Below the pieces are notes generated by a model. The model searched no databases. It was given only the letters and a program-made list of their open reading frames with translations, and had not been told where the DNA came from. Shown piece by piece: positions 1 through 7,818 of a stretch of DNA of 64,000 nt. The position numbers and the translations under genes are program-made. Numbering within the stretch: the stretch's first letter is position 1; each line of letters begins with the position of its first letter. Location of the stretch: the NCBI RefSeq assembly GCF_900091445.1, contig NZ_LT607733.1, positions 4,119,001-4,183,000 on the forward strand, read 5' to 3'. Origin of the DNA: Micromonospora echinofusca (GTDB taxonomy: Bacteria > Actinomycetota > Actinomycetes > Mycobacteriales > Micromonosporaceae).

Positions 1-270
1 GAACGGCACGGTCAGGTCGAAGTGCAGGCCGAGCGCGTCGTCGCCGGCCGGGCCGTCGGTGTCGGCCTGAAGGCGCCGGATCAGGTAGACCTCCTTGGAG
101 GTCTCCCCCTTGCGCAGCAACTGGTCCAGCGGCTCCACCGCGCGGGTCTCCAGCGGGGCGAAGCCGTACAGCTCGAAGGTGTCGCGGATCCTGTCGAGGA
201 CGTACTGCTCGATCATCCGCTGCGCGGGCGTCCACTCCGGGAAGCCGGAGATGGGCGTGGGCTTGCTCAT
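1..270 (-). CDS. hisS: Histidyl-tRNA synthetase, N-terminal part (gene runs off the window)
   Basis: The first 90 codons of a class II aminoacyl-tRNA synthetase that charges tRNA-His with histidine in the cytoplasm. The start ATG at 270 gives MSKPTPISGFPEWTPAQRMI, followed by residues around ETRAVEPLDQLLRKG and LHFDLTVPF. These are the hallmark N-terminal segment and motif 1/2 lead-in of bacterial HisRS (R-x-DLTVP/F). The 3' part lies left of the window. It sits 84 bases downstream of the metallo-hydrolase gene on the same strand, an arrangement usual in actinobacteria, where hisS follows relA and a glyoxalase II-like gene. Identity is secure; completeness cannot be judged. Confidence 0.95.
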   Translation of the reverse strand, partial: MSKPTPISGFPEWTPAQRMIEQYVLDRIRDTFELYGFAPLETRAVEPLDQLLRKGETSKEVYLIRRLQADTDGPAGDDALGLHFDLTVPF

Positions 271-354
271 GATGCTCCGTTCGCGGTCCCGCGCGGTCGG
301 CGCGGGCGAAGAGTCGGCGCGGCCGGCCACGGCCGCGGGAGTCGGTGCGGCCGG

Positions 355-1071
355 TCAGAGGCCGCGGGCGGGGGCCGCCGGTCGCGCGCCGCCGCCCGCC
401 ACCTCGACGAGGTACGGGTTGGTCGCGCGCTCGCGGCCGATGGTGGTCGCGGGGCCGTGGCCGGGCAGCACGACGGTGTCGTCGGCCAGCGGGAGGATCT
501 TGTCCCGGAGGCTGGTGACCATCCTCGTCATGCTGCCGCCCGGCAGGTCGGTGCGGCCGATGGAGCCGGCGAACAGGACGTCGCCGGAGAGGCAGAGCTG
601 ATCCGCCTCCCACGACGAGCCGGCGGCCGGCAGTCGGAAGAGCACCGACCCGCCGGTATGGCCCGGGGCGTGGTCGACGGTGATCTCCAGCCCGGCGAGG
701 GCGAGCGTGGCGCCGTCGGTCAGCTCGGCCACGTCCTCCGGCTCGGTGTACGGCAGCCGCCCGCCGAAGAGCGCCCTGAGGTCCGCCGACAGCCCCTTGG
801 CCGGGTCGGCGAGCATCTCCCGGTCGCCGGGGTGCACGTACGCGGTGATGCCGCGCGCGCCGCAGACCGGCGCCACCGAGAACGTGTGGTCGAGGTGGCC
901 GTGGGTGAGCAGGACGGCGGCCGGGTGCAGCCGATGCTCGGCCAGCAGGGCGTCGAGCCGGTCGAGCACCCCGATGCCGGGGTCGACCACCACGCACTGC
1001 TCCCCCGGCGCGGCGGCCACCACGTAGCAGTTGGTGCCGAAGGCGTCCGCGGGAAAGCCGGCCACGAGCAC
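355..1071 (-). CDS. MBL-fold metallo-hydrolase (glyoxalase II-like)
   Basis: A 238-residue metallo-beta-lactamase fold hydrolase. The zinc motif HGHLDH is at residues 57-62. It is followed by LSGDVLFAGSIGRTD, which carries the bridging aspartate, and by LPGHGPATT near the C-terminus, which carries the last histidine. This set is typical of hydroxyacylglutathione hydrolase-like proteins. Actinobacteria lack glutathione, so the real substrate may be another thioester (for example a mycothiol adduct); that is inference. The GTG at 1071 was chosen because it precedes the first conserved beta strand (VLVAGFPADAFGTNCYVV). The open frame continues much further upstream, but only as low-complexity translation. 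Located just upstream of hisS, probably co-transcribed. Confidence 0.88.
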   Translation of the reverse strand: MLVAGFPADAFGTNCYVVAAAPGEQCVVVDPGIGVLDRLDALLAEHRLHPAAVLLTHGHLDHTFSVAPVCGARGITAYVHPGDREMLADPAKGLSADLRALFGGRLPYTEPEDVAELTDGATLALAGLEITVDHAPGHTGGSVLFRLPAAGSSWEADQLCLSGDVLFAGSIGRTDLPGGSMTRMVTSLRDKILPLADDTVVLPGHGPATTIGRERATNPYLVEVAGGGARPAAPARGL

Positions 1072-1360
1072 GTCCGCTCCCCTTCCGTCGAATCCGTTGC
1101 CTGTCAGCAGCCTATCGGGCGGGGCGACCGGGTTCTGCGCGTGCGTCCGGGGCGTCCCGAGTGGCACCGGTCGCGTGCGTCCCGTGGGCCCGACCGGGCG
1201 CAGTGACGCGTTCCGATAAACCCGGCCCGGACCTCGTACACCACTTTCCCAGCCGGTAGCCGTACACTCTGGCGGGCGTGTGGCGTGGCGCACCCGCCGT
1301 CGAACGGGCGCAGGACGCCCGACCACCGGTGACGACCAGGGTAGAGGAAGGGGAGCACGG

Positions 1361-2242
1361 GTGGCTTCCAGCAGGGACCGGCAGCGCAAACTGGCGCGGG
1401 CCAAGCTCGACCGGCAACTCGCCCGCCGGGCCGCCGCAGTCAGACGCCGCCGGCAGATCCAGGCCGGTGTCGGCGTCGCCGTCGTACTCGTGCTCATCGT
1501 GGCCGGCTCGGCGTGGGCGCTGGGCGCCTTCGACGACGAGCCGAAGGAGAACACGGCCACCGAGGACGTCTGCCTGTGGACCCCGCAGGACGCCACCGCG
1601 AACACCAACCTCAAGGACGTCGGCACCCCGGCCACCCAGGGGCTGCCCACCGACGGCGTACGCCCGATGACCGTCACCACCAACCAGGGCGCGCCCATCA
1701 CCGTCGAGCTGGACCTGGCCGGCGCCCCCTGCGCGGCGGCGAGCATCGCCCACCTGGCCAGCCGGTCGTTCTACGACAACACCAAGTGCCACGAGATCAC
1801 CGCCGAGGGCGCGGTGCGCTGCGGCGACCCCAGCGGCACCGGGCTCGGCGGCCCCACCTACTCGTTCTACGACGAGAACGTCCCCACCGCGCCGTCGGCG
1901 AGCCCCGCGGCCGGCCAGCCCGCGACCTACCCGAAGGGCACGGTCGCGATGGTCGCCAACCCGCCGGGCGCCAACGGCAGCCAGTTCCTGATGTTCTTCA
2001 AGGACTTCACGACCGCCGACCCGAAGTACCCGATCATCGGCCGGGTCACCGGCGGGATCGACGTGGTGGCGAAGATCGGTGCCAAGCCGACCGTGGACAA
2101 TGGGACCGGGGCCAAGGTCAAGCCCAAGGACGACGACGTGGTCGTGCAGAGCCTGACCATCGGTGAGCCCGTGGCGCAGGCGACCTCGGCGCCGACGCCG
2201 CCCGCCTCGGGCGCTCCGGCGGCCAGCCCGAGCGCCGGCTGA
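1361..2242 (+). CDS. Membrane-anchored cyclophilin-type peptidyl-prolyl isomerase (copy 1)
   Basis: A 293-residue protein: a short Arg/Lys/Ala-rich cytoplasmic segment (1-32), one membrane helix (about 35-55), then an extracytoplasmic cyclophilin-like domain. Seen in the domain are GAPITVELDLAGAPCAAASI, the SRSFYDNTKCHEIT segment, GDPSGTGLGGP, and NGSQFLMFFKDF, which matches the cyclophilin GSQFF core. The C-terminal 25 residues are an Ala/Pro/Ser-rich tail. It should assist folding of exported proteins. The GTG at 1361 has a GGAAGGGGAG ribosome site about 8 bases upstream; an in-frame upstream ATG at 1280 gives only Arg-rich nonsense. A paralogue follows after 64 bases, so this looks like a tandem duplication. 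Confidence 0.9.
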   Translation: MASSRDRQRKLARAKLDRQLARRAAAVRRRRQIQAGVGVAVVLVLIVAGSAWALGAFDDEPKENTATEDVCLWTPQDATANTNLKDVGTPATQGLPTDGVRPMTVTTNQGAPITVELDLAGAPCAAASIAHLASRSFYDNTKCHEITAEGAVRCGDPSGTGLGGPTYSFYDENVPTAPSASPAAGQPATYPKGTVAMVANPPGANGSQFLMFFKDFTTADPKYPIIGRVTGGIDVVAKIGAKPTVDNGTGAKVKPKDDDVVVQSLTIGEPVAQATSAPTPPASGAPAASPSAG

Positions 2243-2306
2243 CCCGGCCGCCCCACCAACCTCAGCGGCACCGACCGCGCCACAGACAGCCCAGGAGGAT
2301 CCAGGC

Positions 2307-3143
2307 GTGACGTCCACCAGAGAGCGGCAGCGCGCGGCGGCGCGCGCCCGGCTCGAGAAGGAGATGGCCGAGCGCGCGGCCAGGGCCCGCAAGCGCCGGC
2401 AGACCCAGGCGATCGTGGGGGCCGCCTCGGTCCTGGTCCTCGTCGTCGCCGGCACGGTCTGGCTCGTCACCGCCCTCGGTGACGACGACAAGACCGACAC
2501 CGCCGGCCCGGCGGCCGGCAACGTGCAGTGCGCCTGGACCGAGGTCCCCAAAGACCAGCGGTCCCCGCAGATCAAGGACGTCGGGCTGCCGCCCGTGCAG
2601 CAGTCGGCCACGGGCACCCAGACGATGACGATCGACACCGACCTGGGCCCGATCACCGCTACGATCGACCGGACGGCGGTGCCCTGCACCGCGGGCAGCT
2701 TCACCCACCTGGCGGAGAAGAACTTCTTCGACAACAGCAAGTGCCACCGGCTGGTGACCGAGGGCATCAAGGTGCTCCAGTGCGGTGACCCGAGCGCGAC
2801 CGGCAAGGGCTGGCGCCAGACCGACGGCACCGGCGGCCCGAGCTACCGGCTCGCCGAGGAGAACCTGCCCACCGACAAGCGGCCCCCGTACCCGGAGGGC
2901 GTGATCGCGATGGCCAACTCCGGCCAGCCGGGCAGCACGGGCAGCCAGTTCTTCATCGTCTACGGCGACTCGCCGCTGGAGCCGAAGTACACCGTCCTGG
3001 GCACCATCACGGGCGGCATGGACCTCGTCAAGCAGATCGCGGCGGCGGGCGACGACAAGGCGTTCGCGAAGCAGGCCGGTGGCGGCCACCCGAAGAAGGA
3101 AGTCACCATCAAGAAGCTCACCATGAGCGCCCCCCAGGGCTGA
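2307..3143 (+). CDS. Membrane-anchored cyclophilin-type peptidyl-prolyl isomerase (copy 2)
   Basis: A 278-residue paralogue of the preceding gene with the same plan: charged N-terminus (TSTRERQRAAARARLEKEM), membrane helix at about 36-57, external cyclophilin domain with GPITATIDRTAVPC, NFFDNSKCHRLV, GDPSATGKG and STGSQFFIVYGDS. The GSQFF catalytic-core motif is fully canonical here, whereas copy 1 reads GSQFL. The start GTG at 2307 follows CCAGGAGGATCCAGGC, a strong ribosome site. A hairpin terminator follows 22 bases after the stop. Likely acts outside the membrane in protein folding. The two-copy order next to relA is a syntenic trait of this actinobacterial group. Confidence 0.92.
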   Translation: MTSTRERQRAAARARLEKEMAERAARARKRRQTQAIVGAASVLVLVVAGTVWLVTALGDDDKTDTAGPAAGNVQCAWTEVPKDQRSPQIKDVGLPPVQQSATGTQTMTIDTDLGPITATIDRTAVPCTAGSFTHLAEKNFFDNSKCHRLVTEGIKVLQCGDPSATGKGWRQTDGTGGPSYRLAEENLPTDKRPPYPEGVIAMANSGQPGSTGSQFFIVYGDSPLEPKYTVLGTITGGMDLVKQIAAAGDDKAFAKQAGGGHPKKEVTIKKLTMSAPQG

Positions 3144-3165
3144 GCCACAATCCTGACGTACGACG

Positions 3166-3198
3166 AGCGCCCGCCGGCAGTGCCGGCGGGCGCTTTCA
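3166..3198 (+). terminator. Rho-independent-type terminator after the cyclophilin pair
   Basis: Perfect inverted repeat AGCGCCCGCCGGCA (3166-3179) and TGCCGGCGGGCGCT (3181-3194), followed by TTTCATC. It lies 22 bases after the second cyclophilin stop and before the convergent HxlR gene. Strong GC stem, short T run. Confidence 0.8.
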
Positions 3199-3230
3199 TC
3201 CGTCCTGGCCGGGCCGGCCGACGACCCCAG

Positions 3231-3932
3231 TCAGTGGGGCCGGTGGAGGCCGACCTCCGCCCGCTCCACGGCGGCGAAGGGGCTGACGTCGAGCCACTGC
3301 GGCAACGCGCGGCAGGCTGCGGTGTCGCCGGCGACGGTCAGAAGGCCGTCCCGCAGGGCTGCGGCCCAACTCATGTCCCCCATCCAGACCCGGGTGAGGG
3401 TGGGCACGTCGGTCTCCACCCACACGCTGACCGCAAAACCGGGGTCGGTGTCGCAGGCGTCAAGGCCACCGGAGCGGGACAACACCAGCCACCACCGCTG
3501 CTGACCGCTCCGCGCGTCCCGGAAGTAGAGCTGAACGGCGGTCGCCGTCTCCGGTAGGCGGCTGGACCGGGCCTCCCGTTTCATGTCGATCAGCAACATC
3601 GCCGGATCGAAGTCGTCCGACCGCAGGTCGTGGATCCAGCGCACGCCCCACGCGCCCATCTGCTCCAGCACCGGCCGCAACTCCAGCCCCGCCTGCGTGA
3701 GCCGGTAGCGGGGCTCGTCGTCATCCATGTCACGCCGGAGAAGGCCCGCCCGTTGCAGCTCGCGCAACCGGGTCGCGAGCAGCGACGGCGACATCCGGGG
3801 CACCCCGCGGGCGATGCCGTTGAACCGCTCCTCGCCCCAGAGCAACTCACGAAGGACGAGCAGCGTCCACCGTTCGGCGAGGATCTCCGCGGCCCGGGCC
3901 ACCGGGCAGTACTGGTCGTAGTGCTTCGCCAA
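3231..3932 (-). CDS. HxlR-family winged-helix regulator with C-terminal SCP2-like domain
   Basis: A 233-residue regulator. Residues 5-110 are an HxlR winged helix: YDQYCPVARAAEILAERWTL, then RFNGIARGVPRMSPSLLATR and RAGLLRRDMDDDEPRYRLT. Cys9 is the conserved cysteine that several HxlR proteins use to sense oxidants or aldehydes. The C-terminal half (about 120-225) has a beta-rich pattern (VQLYFRD, RWWLVLSRSG, VSVWVETDVPTLTRVWMGD) that looks like a sterol-carrier-type ligand pocket, a known architecture of longer HxlR proteins. It is transcribed divergently from a DsrE-family gene, with an inverted repeat in between that could be its operator. The ligand is unknown. Confidence 0.85.
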   Translation of the reverse strand: MAKHYDQYCPVARAAEILAERWTLLVLRELLWGEERFNGIARGVPRMSPSLLATRLRELQRAGLLRRDMDDDEPRYRLTQAGLELRPVLEQMGAWGVRWIHDLRSDDFDPAMLLIDMKREARSSRLPETATAVQLYFRDARSGQQRWWLVLSRSGGLDACDTDPGFAVSVWVETDVPTLTRVWMGDMSWAAALRDGLLTVAGDTAACRALPQWLDVSPFAAVERAEVGLHRPH

Positions 3933-3954
3933 CTCGCACCTCCGCCGGACCGAG

Positions 3955-3973
3955 CGCTACAGAAAACGTAGCG
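3955..3973. promoter_or_regulatory. Candidate HxlR operator (inverted repeat)
   Basis: CGCTAC-agaaaac-GTAGCG, a perfect 6-bp inverted repeat with an A-rich centre, 22 bases upstream of the HxlR start and 63 bases upstream of the divergent DsrE gene. Location and symmetry fit autoregulation and control of the neighbour; binding is inferred. Confidence 0.5.
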
Positions 3974-4036
3974 GGCGCACGGTCTGCGGTCACTCATCCT
4001 GGCGGACGACTAGCAATTTCGACGAGGAGGAGCGAG

Positions 4037-4399
4037 ATGTCCGGACGAGCGGTTGTCAGCCTTACCACCGGCCTGGAGGACCCCGAGAAAGTCACCGTGG
4101 CGTTCCTGGTGGCCGTCGGCGCGGCCGAGCAGGGCCGGCCCACGCTGATGTTCCTGACCAAGGAGGCGGTCCGGCTCGCGACCGGCAGCGTCGCCACCGG
4201 GGTCGCCTGCTTCGGCTGCCCACCCCTGCCCGATCTGGTCCGGCGGTACCAGGACGCGGGCGGGACGTTCCTGGTCTGCTCGGTGTGCTTCACCGCCAAG
4301 GGCCTGGACGAGTCCCAGCTGATCAGCGCCGCCGAGATCGGCGGCACCGTCCAGTTGTGGCAGTGGATCGGCGACGGGGCGACAACGTTCAGCTACTGA
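4037..4399 (+). CDS. DsrE-family protein
   Basis: A 120-residue soluble protein with a DsrE/DsrF-like fold: VVSLTTGLEDPEKVTVAFLV at the N-terminus, PTLMFLTKEAVRLAT, then VACFGCPPLPDL and GGTFLVCSVCFTAKGL. DsrE-like proteins carry sulfane sulfur on a cysteine or bind small ligands. Here two cysteine pairs (CFGC near residue 57, CSVC near residue 80) could be redox- or sulfur-active; that is inference. Start ATG 4037 has the strong ribosome site GAGGAGGAGCGAG. Divergent from the HxlR regulator, which probably controls it. No partner subunits (DsrF, DsrH) are next to it. Confidence 0.8.
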   Translation: MSGRAVVSLTTGLEDPEKVTVAFLVAVGAAEQGRPTLMFLTKEAVRLATGSVATGVACFGCPPLPDLVRRYQDAGGTFLVCSVCFTAKGLDESQLISAAEIGGTVQLWQWIGDGATTFSY

Positions 4400-4416
4400 C
4401 GTCCGACCGGCGGCTC

Positions 4417-4459
4417 CCGGGTCGTCGACGCCGCCGGTACGGGCGGGCCGACGACCCGG
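4417..4459. terminator. Bidirectional hairpin between DsrE gene and relA
   Basis: Perfect 11-bp arms CCGGGTCGTCG (4417-4427) and CGACGACCCGG (4449-4459) in the 67-base gap between the convergent DsrE gene and relA. It can fold on either strand; no T run, so termination is inferred from position and stem strength. Confidence 0.6.
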
Positions 4460-4466
4460 AGTTGCC

Positions 4467-6980
4467 TCAGGCGCCGGAGGTGACGCGGTAGGCGTCGAAG
4501 ACGCCGTCGACCTTGCGGACCGCGGCCAGCAGGTGGCCCAGGTGCTTCGGGTCGGCCATCTCGAAGCTGAACCGGCTCACCGCCACCCGGTCGCGCGTGG
4601 TGGTGACCGTGGCGGAGAGGATGTTCACCCGCTCCTCGGAGAGCACCCGGGTCACGTCGGCCAGCAGCTTGTGCCGGTCCAGCGCCTCGACCTGGATGGC
4701 GACCAGGAAGGTCGACGCCGAGGTGAGCTTCCAGCTGACCTCGACCACCCGCTCGGCCTGCGCCCGCAGGTCCTCGGCGTTGGCGCAGTCGTCGCGGTGC
4801 ACGCTGACCCCGCCGGAGCGGGTGACGAAGCCGAAGACCGAGTCCGGCGGCACCGGCGTGCAGCAGCGCGCCAGCTTGATCCAGACGTCGCTGACCCCGC
4901 GCACCACCACGCCCGGATCGGCGCTGCTCTGCCGGCTGCGCGGCGGCCGGGTGGCGACGGCGGTCTCGGCGATGTCCTCCGCCGCGCCCTCCTCACCGCC
5001 GTACGCGGCCATCAGCTTCTGCACCACCGACTGGGCGGAGACCTGGCTGTCGCCGACGGCGGCGTAGAGCGAGGCGACGTCGGCGAGGTGCAGGTCGCGG
5101 GCGATCGCCATCAGCGCGTCGGAGGTGAGCATCCGCTGCAACGGCATGCCCTGCTTGCGCATCGCCTTGACGATCGCGTCCTTGCCGGCCTCGATCGCCT
5201 CCTCGCGCCGTTCCTTGTTGAAGTACTGCCGGATCTTCGTACGGGCGCGCGGGCTCTTGACGAAGCCCAGCCAGTCCTGCGTCGGGCCGGCCGTGTCGGA
5301 CTTCGAGGTGAAGATCTCGATCACGTCGCCGTTGGACAGCGTCGACTCCAGCGGCACCAACTTGCCGTTGACCCGCGCCCCGATGCACTTGTGCCCGACC
5401 TCGGTGTGCACCGCGTACGCGAAGTCCACCGGCGTCGAACCCGTCGGCAGCGGGATGACGTCGCCCTTCGGGGTGAAGACGTACACCTCCTGGCTGGACA
5501 GGTCGAAGCGCAGCGCGTCGAGGAACTCGCTCGGGTCGGCCGCCTCCCGCTGCCAGTCCAGCAGCTGGCGCAGCCACGTCATCTCGTCGATGTGCGCCGG
5601 CGGGCCGACGATCTGGGTGCCCTTGTGCTCCTTGTACTTCCAGTGCGCGGCGATGCCGAACTCGGCGGTGCGGTGCATCGCGTACGTGCGGATCTGCATC
5701 TCGACCGGCTTGCCGGTGGGCCCGATGACCGTCGTGTGCAACGACTGGTACATGTTGAACTTGGGCATCGCGATGTAGTCCTTGAACCGGCCCGGCACCG
5801 GCTGCCAGTTGGCGTGGATCACGCCCAGCGCCGCGTAGCAGTCGCGCACCGTGTCGACCAGGATCCGCACCCCGACCAGGTCGTAGATGTCGTTGAAGTC
5901 GCGACCCCGCACGATCATCTTCTGGTAGATCGAGTAGAGGTGCTTCGGCCGCCCGGTCGTCTCCGCCTTGATCTTGGCGGCCTTCAGGTCCGTCTGCACC
6001 TTCTGGGTGACCTGGCGCAGCAGCGCCTCGCGCTGCGGCTGGTGCTCCCCGATGAGGCGGTTGATCTCCTCGTAGCGCTTCGGGAAGAGCGTGCCGAACG
6101 CGAGATCCTCCAGCTCCCACTTGATCGTGTTCATGCCCAGCCGGTGGGCCAGCGGAGCCAGGATCTCCAGCGTCTCCTTCGCCTTCTGCTCCTGCTTCGG
6201 GCGGGGCAGGAAGGTGAGGGTACGCATGTTGTGCAGCCGGTCGGCCAGCTTGATCACCAGCACCCGCGGGTCCTTGGCCATCGCGACGACCATCTTGCGG
6301 ATGGTCTCGGCCTTGGCCGCGTCGCCCAGCTTGACCTTGTCGAGCTTGGTCACCCCGTCGACCAGCAGCGCCACCTCGCCGCCGAAGTCGGCGCGCATCT
6401 GGTCGAGGGTGTATTCCGTGTCCTCGATCGTGTCGTGCAGCAGCGCGGCGACCAGGGTGGTGGTGTCCATGCCCAGGTTGGCCAGGATCGTGGCGACCGC
6501 GAGCGGGTGGGTGATGTAGGGGTCGCCGGACTTGCGGTACTGCCCGGAGTGCCAGCGGGCCGCCGTGTCGAAGGCGCGCTGGAGCAGCCGCGCGTCCGCC
6601 TTGGGGTGGGCATCGCGGTGGGTCGAGATCAGCGGCTCCAGCACCTCGCTGACCTGCGAGGACTGCCAGGGCGCGTTGAACCGCGCCAGCCGCGCCCGGA
6701 CCCGGCGGCCGGTGGGCGCGGTGGAGAGCGCGAAGCCGGCGCTCGGGATGTGGTCGCCGATGACGTCGGCGGGGAACGGGAGCACGACCCCCTCGGTCGC
6801 CGCGCCCGCGTCGCCGCCCGCCGCGAGCGGCGTGTCCGGGCGTACGGGATCGACCGCGCCGGTCGCACCGGACGTCTTCTCCGGGGCCTGCGCGTCACCG
6901 TTCCGTGCGGTCACCGAGCCGTCCGCGTCGCCTGTCGGGTGCACCGTGCCCTCCACCGGAGGGGCGACATCGTGGGACAC
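4467..6980 (-). CDS. relA: Bifunctional (p)ppGpp synthetase/hydrolase, RelA/SpoT homologue
   Basis: An 837-residue Rel protein that makes and degrades the stringent-response alarmone (p)ppGpp. Domain order: variable N-terminus (1-110), HD hydrolase domain with HDTIED at about 182-187 and [12 protein letters not shown], synthetase domain with [15 protein letters not shown] and [22 protein letters not shown] domain ([20 protein letters not shown]), zinc-finger-like helical region with [10 protein letters not shown], and an ACT domain at the C-terminus. Hydrolase and synthetase motifs are intact, so both activities are expected. GTG 6980 is chosen for its GAGGAGG site; earlier in-frame starts lack one. 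apt lies 170 bases upstream on the same strand. Confidence 0.95.
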   Translation of the reverse strand: MSHDVAPPVEGTVHPTGDADGSVTARNGDAQAPEKTSGATGAVDPVRPDTPLAAGGDAGAATEGVVLPFPADVIGDHIPSAGFALSTAPTGRRVRARLARFNAPWQSSQVSEVLEPLISTHRDAHPKADARLLQRAFDTAARWHSGQYRKSGDPYITHPLAVATILANLGMDTTTLVAALLHDTIEDTEYTLDQMRADFGGEVALLVDGVTKLDKVKLGDAAKAETIRKMVVAMAKDPRVLVIKLADRLHNMRTLTFLPRPKQEQKAKETLEILAPLAHRLGMNTIKWELEDLAFGTLFPKRYEEINRLIGEHQPQREALLRQVTQKVQTDLKAAKIKAETTGRPKHLYSIYQKMIVRGRDFNDIYDLVGVRILVDTVRDCYAALGVIHANWQPVPGRFKDYIAMPKFNMYQSLHTTVIGPTGKPVEMQIRTYAMHRTAEFGIAAHWKYKEHKGTQIVGPPAHIDEMTWLRQLLDWQREAADPSEFLDALRFDLSSQEVYVFTPKGDVIPLPTGSTPVDFAYAVHTEVGHKCIGARVNGKLVPLESTLSNGDVIEIFTSKSDTAGPTQDWLGFVKSPRARTKIRQYFNKERREEAIEAGKDAIVKAMRKQGMPLQRMLTSDALMAIARDLHLADVASLYAAVGDSQVSAQSVVQKLMAAYGGEEGAAEDIAETAVATRPPRSRQSSADPGVVVRGVSDVWIKLARCCTPVPPDSVFGFVTRSGGVSVHRDDCANAEDLRAQAERVVEVSWKLTSASTFLVAIQVEALDRHKLLADVTRVLSEERVNILSATVTTTRDRVAVSRFSFEMADPKHLGHLLAAVRKVDGVFDAYRVTSGA

Positions 6981-7150
6981 CGGCCTCCTCACCGCTCGCC
7001 GGGAAGTCACCGACCGTGAGCCGGCCGGCCTGGTCTCGCGCCGCCCGGACGGGTCCCGCCCGGTCAGCAAAGGGCAATGCTACCCGCACGCACGGTGCCC
7101 CGCCGCTCCGCCGGACGGTCCGCGCCGGGTCGGCCCGACGGTCGGCCGCG

Positions 7151-7717
7151 TCAAACGGTCAGCAGGGCATGCACCGGACGCGGCGCCAGCCGCTCCCGGC
7201 CGCCGAGGAAGGCGAGTTCCAGCAGTACGGTGAAGCCGGACACGGTCCCGCCGGCCCGCTCCACCAGATCCAGCGTCGCCTCGGCCGTACCGCCCGTGGC
7301 CAGCACGTCGTCGACCACCAGCACCCGGTGCCCGGCCGTGAAGGCGTCCTCGTGCACCTCCAGCGTGGCCTCGCCGTACTCCAGGGCGTAGGAGGCCGAG
7401 TAGGCCGGACGGGGGAGCTTGCCGGCCTTGCGCACGGGCACGACGCCGACCCCGGTCGCGTACGCGATGGCCGCCGCGACCACGAACCCGCGCGCCTCGA
7501 TGCCGACGACGACGTCGAACGAGTCCCGCCCGTGGTACGCCACGATCCCGTCGATCACCTCGCGGAACACGTCGCCGTCGGCGAACAGCGGCATCAGGTC
7601 CTTGAACATGACGCCGGGCTTCGGGAAGTCGGGCACGTCGAGCACCCGGCTGGCGACCAGCGCGGCAGTGCCCGGGCCGCTGTCTCCGCGTACCCCGGTG
7701 CTGTGGGTCTCCGTCAC
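7151..7717 (-). CDS. apt: Adenine phosphoribosyltransferase
   Basis: A 188-residue type I phosphoribosyltransferase that salvages adenine to AMP using PRPP. Seen: DFPKPGVMFKDLMPLF, VVGIEARGFVVAAAIAY, KAGKLP, the PRPP loop VLVVDDVLATGGTAEA, and a C-terminal helix. The GTG at 7717 (VTETHSTGV) is preferred. The upstream ATG at 7756 would start inside the stem of a 46-bp perfect palindrome and adds 13 non-conserved residues. The apt-relA order downstream of secDF is conserved in actinobacteria and couples purine salvage with alarmone metabolism genes. Confidence 0.92.
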   Translation of the reverse strand: MTETHSTGVRGDSGPGTAALVASRVLDVPDFPKPGVMFKDLMPLFADGDVFREVIDGIVAYHGRDSFDVVVGIEARGFVVAAAIAYATGVGVVPVRKAGKLPRPAYSASYALEYGEATLEVHEDAFTAGHRVLVVDDVLATGGTAEATLDLVERAGGTVSGFTVLLELAFLGGRERLAPRPVHALLTV

Positions 7718-7740
7718 GGCAGTTCCGCTTCCCTTCACGA

Positions 7741-7786
7741 CGACGGCGTCCTTCATGCTGTGCGCACAGCATGAAGGACGCCGTCG
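7741..7786. repeat. Perfect 46-bp palindrome between secF and apt
   Basis: Both halves are exact reverse complements around GTGCGCAC (centre 7763/7764). The outer part of each half reads as GACGGCGTCC then TTCATGCTGT. It lies in the 101-base gap between secF and apt, both minus strand, and covers a spurious ATG of apt. It could be a terminator for the sec genes, an mRNA-stabilising hairpin or a copy of a dispersed palindromic element. Confidence 0.85.
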
Positions 7787-7818
7787 GATCGGTTCCTACC
7801 GGGTCTGCCCGGCCCGGC

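Noticed and set aside
4533..7019. An 828-codon open frame opposite relA
   Set aside because: It lies fully antisense to a complete, motif-rich Rel protein and translates to Arg/Val/Leu/Gly-rich sequence without family features; long antisense frames are expected at this GC content.
7718..7756. ATG 7756 as the apt start
   Set aside because: The codon is inside a 46-bp perfect palindrome and adds residues not typical of the family; GTG 7717 is a better start.
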